Below are positions 33,003 through 40,107 of a DNA stretch of 47,745 bases, piece after piece. The stretch lies in contig JAEYRD010000109.1 in NCBI GenBank assembly GCA_023435725.1, positions 1 through 47,745 on the forward strand, in the 5' to 3' direction. The stretch's first letter is position 1; every line of letters starts with the position of its first letter. The notes under the pieces were generated by a model. The model was not told where the DNA came from. It saw only the letters and a program-made list of their open reading frames with translations, and made no database searches. Both the position numbers and the translations under genes were made by a program. This stretch comes from Pseudomonadota bacterium (lineage in GTDB: Bacteria > Pseudomonadota > Alphaproteobacteria > Rhizobiales > Xanthobacteraceae).

Positions 33003-33337
33003 GAAATCATTAGGTTTTTCCTTCTGATCGCTGGTCCTTCCCGAGTCAACCACCGAACGTACCGGCCCTTTTGACCAATGGCAGCAGCATGCCCCTGCAG
33101 ATAGTCAGGGTGATGACGGCCATAAGTGTCCTGCAGGACCTCCGGGACATGCCCAGGAACCCTGCGTCTGAATGCTCCACAACCAAGATGAGCGCCAGCG
33201 GCTGTGCTGCTCCTGATCGGACAGTCAAGAACAGCTAGCGAGGCTTGTGCTTGGGGTCTTGATGGGCCGGTTGCGAGATGCCCCTCGTAGAAATCGAGGG
33301 GTATAAAGAAATCTCGAAGTTCAGCCCCGGAATTTCG
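33003..33337. other. Non-coding stretch after tRNA-Pro
   Basis: 335 bp without a credible gene. It contains the perfect hairpin CCCCTCG-TAGAAAT-CGAGGGG at 33281-33301, close to the 3' end of the peptidoglycan-binding gene, and no T-run on either strand. No integrase fragment is recognised. Confidence 0.4.
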
Positions 33338-33793
33338 TCAGCCCCAGAGCCACAGCCAAGTCTTGGGTCCAACCTCACCGTCGGCCGGCGCGATGCCGTT
33401 GTCCGTCTGGAAGCTGGTCACTGCTTTTTTGGTATTCGGACCGAAATCACCGTCGACGAGTCCAGGATCCCAGTTAGCAACGCCTGCATCCTTGAGTATC
33501 CACTGCGCAAGTCTGACGCTTGGACCGTTATCGCCTTGCTTAATGGTATCGGGGAGTAGTCTGCCCCAAGTCTGCGGACCTATAACGCCGTCAACTTCGA
33601 GAGGGAACGAAAAGGCCCAGTGTTCGCCTGCCGACCGATCACTTTGGTAATCGACGACGCCGCGGAAGGTATGACTTCCGAACTTACCGTCCACACCTTC
33701 TGTTCCTATCCAGTAGCCCCGATCAACCAGCGCCTGCTGAGCGTCCCTAACGGACTGTCCCGTTGAACCTCGTCGAATGGTCGGATTAGCCAT
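33338..33793 (-). CDS. Protein of two peptidoglycan-binding-type domains
   Basis: 151 residues, nearly all made of two PG_binding_1 repeats: residues about 5-75 (GSTGQSVRDAQQALVDRGYW, DGVIGPQTWGRLL) and about 83-151 (GDNGPSVRLAQWILKDAG, DGDFGPNTKKAVTSFQ, DGEVGPKTW). Each has the D-G-x-(F/I)-G-x-x-T core. There is no signal peptide and no catalytic domain, so if it binds cell wall it must be exported in another way, or it acts on phage or neighbours. It is downstream of the ZigA-like gene on the same strand, 105 bp apart. ATG 33793 has AAGG upstream. Confidence 0.87.
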   Translation of the reverse strand: MANPTIRRGSTGQSVRDAQQALVDRGYWIGTEGVDGKFGSHTFRGVVDYQSDRSAGEHWAFSFPLEVDGVIGPQTWGRLLPDTIKQGDNGPSVRLAQWILKDAGVANWDPGLVDGDFGPNTKKAVTSFQTDNGIAPADGEVGPKTWLWLWG

Positions 33794-33898
33794 GTTGGAT
33801 AGCCTTCGTGATGAAATGTGAGGCAGAAGTATCTAGCGTTATGCGCTTCGCTTGCGATCTATCCCCGCCGCCCAAGGATCTGGTTCGCCGTCACAACT

Positions 33899-35593
33899 TC
33901 AGGCGCTCCAACGAGGAAAGGGGTCGTCGCGATCGCGCCAACTCTCCGGGGCGAACCCGTTTTCGCTTGGGTCGAGACATGCGTCGAGGGAAGCGCGGAT
34001 TCGAGCTTCGTCCATGCCTGAGCCGATGAATACCAACTCTTGAAGGCGATCGCCCCAGGCTTCATCCCATCGACTCCTGATATGGTCCTGAAGCTCCGGC
34101 TGCGTAGGCCATTGCGATGGGGGGATGCTTGCCCACCACAAACCGGCGGGCGCGCACCGTCGCTGAATCCCGGCGACGGAAAGAAGGCCTACCCAGTCCG
34201 GACGGGTGGAAAGCCAAAAGTGTCCTTTGGCACGAATGACACCTGCCCAGGGCTGGTCGAGAAACGACCGAAATCGGACGGGGTCGAAGGGACGTTTCTC
34301 GCGGTACACGAAGCTCGATATTCCATAGGCATCCGTCTCGGGTACATGCGCGTCCGGGGTAAGCAGCTCCTTGTGCCACAGGGGATGGCTCGCTGCCTTC
34401 GCCGCATCGAAGAGGTTGGTGCCGAGAAGTTCGTGCGGAAGGATCTTGCCGAAATCGGCTTCGATTTGACGAGATCCAGGATTGAGAGCGGCGATGACAC
34501 CCCGCAGCTTCGAGCGCGTCGGCTGGGTCACGTCCGAGATCTTGTTGATGACCACGACGTCTGCAAATTCAATCTGCTCGACGATGAGATCGATCAGTGT
34601 CCGTTGGTCGTTCGTGTCACGGATTTCGCCGCGATCGCGTAGCAGGCTGTGACTGCCGAGGTCGGCGAGCAGCCTGGTCGCGTCGACGACGGTGACCATC
34701 GTATCGAGCCTCGCGACGTCGGATAGTGAAGCGCCGGCCTCGTCGCGAAACTGAAAGGTCGCTGCGATTGGGAGCGGCTCGGCGATTCCGGTGGCTTCGA
34801 TAAGCAGATAATCGAAGCGCTTCTCATCGGCCAAACGCCTGACTTCCTGGAGAAGGTCGTTGCGGAGCGTGCAGCATATGCAGCCATTGCTGAGCTCGAC
34901 GAGTTGCTCGGTCACATGCGACAGGTTGGCCCCTCCATTGCGGATCAGGCTGGCGTCTATATTAACCTGACTCATGTCGTTCACGAGGACCGCGACCCGC
35001 AAGCCGTCCCGGTTCATCAACAGGTGGTTGAGTACGGTCGTCTTGCCGGCGCCGAGAAATCCGCTCAGCACCGTCGTCGGCAACTTATTTCCGCTCGTCA
35101 TCGATCCTGTCGCGGCCTTATCCTTAAGTTGGGATTGGAGCACGACATCGGCCCGATCATCCGCAGAAGCCGGGGGAGCGCTGAATATGCGTGTCGATGC
35201 GTTCAATGTGAGCCGGCCGGACGGAACTGTCCCGCTGGCGGCGGTTGCCGCATGGGCGGGCGTATTGGCGGCATCGACGACAGTGAAGGTCGCGGCGGGC
35301 AGTCTCGGGGAGAAAGGCGACCCGACGGTTGGCTTCTGGTTGGAGGACAGGCTGACCAGGCTCTGGGCGTCGTTGCCGTTGTGAAGCGGCGCGCTCGAGG
35401 TGTTGTTGCCTGCACCGTCACGCATCGTATGGCTGAAGGCCCCACTCAACGTGTTGATCGCTTGCAGCAAAACTTGCATGCCGGCGTTTGTTCCGTTGAC
35501 GGCATATGTGAGCACGCGTTGAAAGATGTTCTGCCAAGTCCGCCGTTCGAGAGCCAGGTGATGCCAGTCGGAAATCGCCTTTAATGAACTCAT
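33899..35593 (-). CDS. zigA: ZigA-type zinc GTPase with adhesin-derived N-terminal extension
   Basis: 564 residues. Residues 165-564 are a full COG0523 GTPase closely matching ZigA zinc metallochaperones: Walker A SGFLGAGKTT (about 177-186), NDMSQVNIDA, metal motif GCICCTLR, EATGIAEPLP, guanine motif NKIS, then a CobW_C domain with YGISSFVYR, WLSTRPDW and the ending DPFPRW. Residues 1-164 are not part of this family. They align with the large DUF4082 protein at 40108-45180: head W-x3-AL-x4-WQ-x-I at residues 10-23, VCBS end at about 25-60 (FSHTMRDGAG) and He_PIG-like about 61-163. GGAG precedes the ATG at 35593, so the long form is probably translated; an internal ATG at 35101 (AGGA upstream) would give plain ZigA. 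Expected role: zinc delivery in zinc limitation. Confidence 0.88.
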   Translation of the reverse strand: MSSLKAISDWHHLALERRTWQNIFQRVLTYAVNGTNAGMQVLLQAINTLSGAFSHTMRDGAGNNTSSAPLHNGNDAQSLVSLSSNQKPTVGSPFSPRLPAATFTVVDAANTPAHAATAASGTVPSGRLTLNASTRIFSAPPASADDRADVVLQSQLKDKAATGSMTSGNKLPTTVLSGFLGAGKTTVLNHLLMNRDGLRVAVLVNDMSQVNIDASLIRNGGANLSHVTEQLVELSNGCICCTLRNDLLQEVRRLADEKRFDYLLIEATGIAEPLPIAATFQFRDEAGASLSDVARLDTMVTVVDATRLLADLGSHSLLRDRGEIRDTNDQRTLIDLIVEQIEFADVVVINKISDVTQPTRSKLRGVIAALNPGSRQIEADFGKILPHELLGTNLFDAAKAASHPLWHKELLTPDAHVPETDAYGISSFVYREKRPFDPVRFRSFLDQPWAGVIRAKGHFWLSTRPDWVGLLSVAGIQRRCAPAGLWWASIPPSQWPTQPELQDHIRSRWDEAWGDRLQELVFIGSGMDEARIRASLDACLDPSENGFAPESWRDRDDPFPRWSA

Positions 35594-36055
35594 GATGCCC
35601 GCTCCATCGCAAAGCCGAAACGGATGTGATGAGACAGTCAGCGTGCCGAGGCCGAAGCTACGCCCCTATGAGGATTTCGAGCCGAAGTCTCCATCTTCAA
35701 CGCTCGACGCAAGCATGACATCTTTCCTATTCATCGCGAAGTAATGGATAATGTCTGTAATGAATAACGCAGTTAATATTATTTTAAGATAGTGGTCGAG
35801 CGGGGATTGCAGCAAGACAAAAATGATATTAAATTCTGCCGCGGGGTTCAGTCCCTTCAATGAGTGAGGCGATACAAGTCATTCCACCAATTTTGGAGGG
35901 GAGCGGGTCGCATGCGCGTCGTCGATGCAGTGTGCGAGGCAGTCAGGCAATAGATATTGGATGAAGTTCGTTTCAGAAAATTAGTGCCGTGAGACCTCCC
36001 GGCCGGTTAGCAGGCGTGGTTTCATTTCAATTGAAATTCGGGATAAGGAGCGCCA
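35594..36055. other. AT-rich intergenic region
   Basis: 462 bp between divergent genes. 35730-35850 is clearly AT-rich (TTAATATTATTTTAAG). A 64-codon open frame at 35666-35860 (minus) has no ribosome site or recognisable features and is not called. Promoters for the ZigA-like gene and the zinc-ribbon gene should lie here; none could be assigned, and no clear Zur palindrome was found. Confidence 0.4.
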
Positions 36056-36286
36056 GTGATGGATTCCCGCGCCGAATTTGAGTTAATTTGTGAAGCTTGT
36101 AGTTCTCTGAGTGTCCGTTTCGATTTTACCGAAGGGGCTCCTTCTTCGACACCTGTGCTTTGCGGCCGATGCAATGCGTTCCGGGGTACTTTGGGTCACC
36201 TACGGATCCTTGCTAACACCGGCAAGCACGATGTATTTAGATTCCATCAGAATGCGAGGAAAGAGGCGCCGATCGCGAGAGGATGA
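36056..36286 (+). CDS. Small zinc-ribbon-like protein
   Basis: 76 residues starting with ATGATG at 36056, preceded by AAGGAG. Two CxxC pairs (ICEACSSLSVRF and LCGRCNAFRGTLG) 25-30 residues apart suggest a single zinc ribbon. No DNA-binding domain or membrane helix is visible. A strong terminator follows 2 bp after the stop, so it is a defined single-gene unit in an AT-rich region. Function unknown. Confidence 0.7.
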   Translation: MMDSRAEFELICEACSSLSVRFDFTEGAPSSTPVLCGRCNAFRGTLGHLRILANTGKHDVFRFHQNARKEAPIARG

Positions 36287-36288
36287 AG

Positions 36289-36318
36289 CAGGCGTCTCGG
36301 ACGCCTGTCGGTTTTTTT
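36289..36318 (+). terminator. Rho-independent terminator
   Basis: CAGGCGTC-TCG-GACGCCTG, an 8-bp perfect stem, followed by TCGG and seven T. It is directly downstream of the zinc-ribbon gene and is the most classical terminator in the window. Confidence 0.9.
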
Positions 36319-36380
36319 GACCTTATTACTCACCCAAGATTTTTATTTTTTTATTAGTATGGGCAGGAGGAAGCGAAGCG

Positions 36381-36620
36381 ATGACCGGTGTTTACGACTC
36401 TGGCACTACTTCCCTTTGGAGTTCCCTCCAAACGATCAGGCTGGCTCAAGCCCAGCTTTATCAATTGAATGGCGAGGGGGCGACCCCCACCGTCATTTCT
36501 TGTCGAATCCAACTGTGTGATGTCCTTCTCGGCGAGATATCGGGCATTCGTGCCAACCTCGCGAGACACATTGCTCACGCGCGCGAAGAGGTGAAATTCG
36601 GTCCACAGTTGCACAGTTGA
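36381..36620 (+). CDS. Small hypothetical protein
   Basis: 79 residues. GGAGGAAGC lies about 10 nt before the ATG. Mostly helical (LWSSLQTIRLAQAQLYQLNG; CDVLLGEISGIRANLARHIA). No known domain. It converges with the H-NS gene with 17 bp between. Codon use is less GC-rich than in the core genes. Could be a real small accessory gene; moderate support only. Confidence 0.5.
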   Translation: MTGVYDSGTTSLWSSLQTIRLAQAQLYQLNGEGATPTVISCRIQLCDVLLGEISGIRANLARHIAHAREEVKFGPQLHS

Positions 36621-36637
36621 TGGCAACGACGGCGCGC

Positions 36638-36994
36638 CTAGGCCGGCTTTTCGGTTTTCTCGTCGCGTGCTTCGATCGCGAACTCCTCAAGCTTGTGCCC
36701 GGATTGCAGGGCGGCGGTCAACCAGCGGGGCTGCTTGCCTCGGCCGGACCAGGTTTCGCTCGGTTGCATCGGGTTGAAGTACTTTGGAGTCGCCTTGCGA
36801 TACGGGCGGCGGGCTCGCTCGGTTCCGAGTGACTGGCCGCTTAGTGAAGCCGGGTTGGAAGGGGCGAGCTGAGCCAAACGTTTCTCGAGCTCTAGTTTCT
36901 CTGCCCGGATCTTTTCCGACAGGATCTTAGTAACCTCCTCGTGGAGGAGCCAAAGATCGTCAAAAGCCATGGCCTCCAAATCGGATTTGTGCAT
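36638..36994 (-). CDS. H-NS family nucleoid protein, paralogue 1
   Basis: 118 residues. N-terminal coiled coil for oligomer formation (DDLWLLHEEVTKILSEKIRAEKLELEKRLAQL, in part LWLLHEEVTKILSEKI), a flexible basic linker (RARRPYRKATPKY), and the C-terminal DNA-binding module FNPMQPSETWSGRGKQPRWL with the conserved TWSGRG-x-P-x-W core that inserts in the AT-rich minor groove. It ends in an acidic/basic tail. Divergent from an AT-rich 230-bp region, a natural target for its own silencing. It differs most from the other two copies. Confidence 0.93.
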   Translation of the reverse strand: MHKSDLEAMAFDDLWLLHEEVTKILSEKIRAEKLELEKRLAQLAPSNPASLSGQSLGTERARRPYRKATPKYFNPMQPSETWSGRGKQPRWLTAALQSGHKLEEFAIEARDEKTEKPA

Positions 36995-37224
36995 CGTGCT
37001 CTCTTCATCGGATAATGCTTGGTTAAAATTATTCTCTGCAGATACGGCTCTCTATCTCGAACGATGATCGGTCATCAGAAAGTAGGCATTATCGTCATTT
37101 AAATATTATGTCATTATTTAATGCTTGATAAAAGGTTGTTTCGAGGCAGGCTGCAATGTGGGCCGCTTGCGCGCAAATTGAGTATTGGATCCGAGATTTT
37201 AGTTTGTAGTGTAGGGAGCTGGTA

Positions 37225-37527
37225 ATGGACCAAGTTGAAGCCCCTCTTTCCGACCTTGGTGCAATCATTGATTGTTTTATTGTTCCGACGCACGAATTGA
37301 GAGATATCTCAGTGCTGAAGGCGCAGATCGAGCTTCGGCGGTTGGCTTTGAGAGATATCCAGTTGATTCGCTCGCGTTTACGCCCGTGGGTTGGGCGGCG
37401 CATCAAGGGCGTGGTCTCTGGGCCGTGCGTCGCAATTCAAAGGCGGCAGCGGCTGGCGTCGGCGTCACGGAATGGGGATCACCCGCGAGGCGCTCCTGGC
37501 TGTGAGGCCAGATATCGAACCGGATAG
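37225..37527 (+). CDS. Hypothetical small protein (weak)
   Basis: 100 codons with AGGGAG upstream of the ATG. The first 60 residues look protein-like (LGAIIDCFIVPTHELRDISVL, in part; QIELRRLALRDIQLIRSRLR), the last 40 look like random GC-rich translation (RRQRLASASRNGDHPRGAPG), so it may be a frameshifted or decayed gene whose true end is in another frame. No family recognised. Confidence 0.35.
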   Translation: MDQVEAPLSDLGAIIDCFIVPTHELRDISVLKAQIELRRLALRDIQLIRSRLRPWVGRRIKGVVSGPCVAIQRRQRLASASRNGDHPRGAPGCEARYRTG

Positions 37528-37657
37528 CCTAAATTTAGGGCTCCGGAGCAGTTATTCGCATATTTAAATTTCAGGCGCCTTTCAGGCGCATAAACCACTT
37601 GAAAAAGTAGAAATGAGGTCATATGACACGCACTGAGGCATGACGCGCGGAACGAGC

Positions 37658-38029
37658 ATGACATTGAGCAAAACCGAACTCGAAGCGATGTCGCTCGATG
37701 ATCTCTGGTCCCTTCATGAGGAGATCAGTGCAATCCTGGCAACGCGAATCGAGGCGGAAAAGCGAGAGCTCGAAAAGCGCCTGGCGGTATTGAGCCGGGG
37801 CGTGGCGAGTCGCCCTGATCGCCCTGATGCGATGAGCGCCTTGCAGGGGGAGAAGCCGCGTCGGAAATATCCGAGAGTGCTTCCGAAGTATCGCAATCCA
37901 AAGACATCCGAGACTTGGTCGGGGCGGGGCAAGCTTCCGCGATGGCTCGTGGCGGCCATGAAATCCGGGAAGAAGATCGAGGAGTTTCGTATCGGCGACA
38001 CTGGCACCAAAGGTCGCCGAAGGGCCTGA
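37658..38029 (+). CDS. H-NS family nucleoid protein, paralogue 2
   Basis: 123 residues from the ATG at 37658. The upstream ATG (37640) adds MTRGTS and lacks a better ribosome site. SLDDLWSLHEEISAILATRIEAEKRELEKRL is the coiled coil (in part LWSLHEEISAIL), then RRKYPRVLPKYRNPKTSETWSGRGKLPRWL (in part ETWSGRGKLPRWL) binds DNA. It is very similar to paralogue 3 (45997-46365): 30 residues around the DNA-binding core differ at only one position. It lies between AT-rich DNA and the glycosyltransferase gene. Confidence 0.95.
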   Translation: MTLSKTELEAMSLDDLWSLHEEISAILATRIEAEKRELEKRLAVLSRGVASRPDRPDAMSALQGEKPRRKYPRVLPKYRNPKTSETWSGRGKLPRWLVAAMKSGKKIEEFRIGDTGTKGRRRA

Positions 38030-38224
38030 TTGTGGACATGCGTATTAACGCATCGAGACAGGCAAGCTCGATTGACGAACTCGCGTGAGTTGCCAATGAC
38101 GGGCCTCCGCGCCACTGAAGCCGCTGCGCTGTGATCGCCCATCGCCCCATGATCTTCTGTGCGTTCGAAGGAGCCTCGAAAGCGGATCCAAAGCGCGCGA
38201 TATAGTTGCCAATTTCATTGCGCT

Positions 38225-39703
38225 TCAGAAGGCATTACGCGATCGCAGCACCTCCATTGGAGTCCGGAGGAGGATCGCCAGATCCAGTTGAAGGCTCCAA
38301 TTGTCGATGTACCAGAGATCATATGTGACCCGCTGTTCGATTAGCGCCCTCGTTGGCGTCGGCCCGCGGCTCCCATGTATCTGGGCCCAGCCAGTTAGTC
38401 CGGGCTTCACCCGCCGCCGATAGGCGTATTGCTGCACGGCCAGGTCGAACTCGGTATCGTGCGCTATCGCATGTGGTCGCGGTCCGACCAGCGACATGCT
38501 GCCCTCGATCACGTTCAGCAGTTGCGGCAGCTCGTCAACGCTCGTCCGGCGAAGCCATCTTCCGACCCTGGTCACGCGACAGTCATGGCGGACCGCTTGG
38601 GTAATTGAGCAGCCATCCTCCAGCACCCGCATGGTGCGAAACTTGTAGATCTTAAAGCTGCGGCCATTGAATCCGCAGCGCTGCTGCCTGAAGAGGACAG
38701 GTCCGGCGGAGTCCAATTTGATGGCGGCTGCGATCAGCAACAGAGGGGGCGTCAGCAGGAATAGGCAAACTCCTGCTCCAATTACGTCGATGCATCGCTT
38801 GGCAGCGCATTCGACCTGTGTGAGAGGTCTACGCTGCACCTCGACGCCGACGGCATTTCTGAAATCGCGCGTAGGCCGCCCGAACATTTCCGACCCGGCT
38901 CCGACCGGGACGAAGACGACAGGAATCGGCAGAACTCTAAGCTCAGCAATGAATTCGCGCAGTTCGTGCCATCGGTTCGGATCCGCCTCAACGATGACTT
39001 CTTCGATGTCGGTGCCTCGGGCGTGCCTGATGACGAGATCAATCAGTCGCTTGCGATGGTTTGAGCTCGCACCTGTTCGAGGCAGGGAAAACGATCCACC
39101 GACACGGAAACCGAGCGCTGTGAGCGTCCGCGCCAGCCCGGTTTCGCGCGATCGCGCCTGATCGGTGAGCAGTATGACATTTCCGCCCGAGAATTTGCGC
39201 TCGCTGAGACCCTTCAGCACCAGCGCCCTCACAAAAATGCGCTGTCCGATCAACATCACCAGTCCAACAACAGCAAACGCTGCGCTGGCGCCGTGGAAGA
39301 ATTCTGATCCCAAGTTGAGGGCGCTGACGGCTGCGCCCAGGAGAAGGAACACGACCGCCCAGCACAGGCACACCGCATGGACCTGGTGGCCCAAATCAAG
39401 CAACGCGGCCGGCGTATGCATGCTCCGCGTCTTCAAGAGCGAGACGCAAAGTGCGGAGACGACAATGGCCGAGCCAATCGCCCTGCCGATGTCGGTCGCG
39501 GTCCGGACATCATGGGTGGGGAAAAGCAGGGTGGAAAGGATGCTGGCGATCAGGATCGACAACAGGTCGCCACAAATCACCATTGCCTCGATTGATCTGT
39601 AGCTGATCGGCCATTTACGATTGGCCCTCATCATTGAGCTGAGGGTAGATCTCGCCATCTCGCCGTGCGTGTCGATTGGAATAATGCGAGTCTTTGAAAT
39701 CAT
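38225..39703 (-). CDS. Polyprenyl-phosphate hexose-1-phosphate transferase (exopolysaccharide priming)
   Basis: 492 residues from the ATG at 39703. N-terminal half: four membrane helices (about 35-165) and a degenerate nucleotide-binding-like middle region (CoA_binding_3 type). C-terminal half from KRCIDVIGAG: bacterial sugar transferase with the membrane segment AGVCLFLLTPPLLLIAAAIK, then GPVLFRQQRCGFNGRSFKIYKFRTM (in part YKFRTM), RRTSVDELPQLLNVI, SLVGPRPH and RRRVKPGLTGWAQI. It moves hexose-1-phosphate to undecaprenyl phosphate, the first step of a capsule or exopolysaccharide unit. No other polysaccharide gene is in the window, so it is an orphan primer beside surface-protein genes. Confidence 0.92.
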   Translation of the reverse strand: MISKTRIIPIDTHGEMARSTLSSMMRANRKWPISYRSIEAMVICGDLLSILIASILSTLLFPTHDVRTATDIGRAIGSAIVVSALCVSLLKTRSMHTPAALLDLGHQVHAVCLCWAVVFLLLGAAVSALNLGSEFFHGASAAFAVVGLVMLIGQRIFVRALVLKGLSERKFSGGNVILLTDQARSRETGLARTLTALGFRVGGSFSLPRTGASSNHRKRLIDLVIRHARGTDIEEVIVEADPNRWHELREFIAELRVLPIPVVFVPVGAGSEMFGRPTRDFRNAVGVEVQRRPLTQVECAAKRCIDVIGAGVCLFLLTPPLLLIAAAIKLDSAGPVLFRQQRCGFNGRSFKIYKFRTMRVLEDGCSITQAVRHDCRVTRVGRWLRRTSVDELPQLLNVIEGSMSLVGPRPHAIAHDTEFDLAVQQYAYRRRVKPGLTGWAQIHGSRGPTPTRALIEQRVTYDLWYIDNWSLQLDLAILLRTPMEVLRSRNAF

Positions 39704-40107
39704 TGGCAAATCTATTCGTTTGCGGTTGTCGTTAATGCAATATTAAATATCCTAAGATTGCTGATGTCGCCAGCTTTAAATAATTAAATATATTAAATGG
39801 CGGACCGCTCGCGTCGGAGGAACCGGTGGCACTCGTGCGGGGGGGGGGGTGGGCCTTTCCGGTCGGCCTACTCCGAAGCGCCCGCTTCCAGAAACCATGG
39901 TCTCGAAATGCATCAACCGACTTCTGTGGATGGAGCGTTGGTGCGCGGAGTCGATCATCCAGGAGAGGCGCCCGGGAGCGCGCCGCGCCGGAACCGCCGA
40001 CCGCCCCGAGATCGAGACGTGTGTCTGGTTGGCCAGCGGCGACTAGTCGCTCATTGAAAAACGAGAACACGACCTCGGCAAATCCTTGCTGTCCCATTTC
40101 ATCCCGT
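39704..40107. other. Intergenic region with an 11-G tract
   Basis: 404 bp. 39715-39800 is AT-rich (TAATTAAATATATTAAATGG). An uninterrupted run of 11 G lies at 39839-39849. An open frame on the minus strand begins MGQQGF at about 40099, as some IS5 transposases do, but has no further resemblance and is not called. Otherwise nothing recognisable. Confidence 0.45.

Noticed and set aside
32858..33049. N-terminal extension of the Sua5 gene containing SGRIRTCDPCVPNAV
   Set aside because: This is the antisense translation of tRNA-Pro, a well-known false protein segment.
35730..35800. Possible Zur box upstream of the ZigA fusion (GTAATG...GTAATGAATAAC)
   Set aside because: No convincing palindrome; AT-rich sequence makes partial matches likely.
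35666..35860. 64-codon hydrophobic open frame in AT-rich DNA
   Set aside because: No ribosome site, AT-rich composition makes chance hydrophobic codons likely, no known family.
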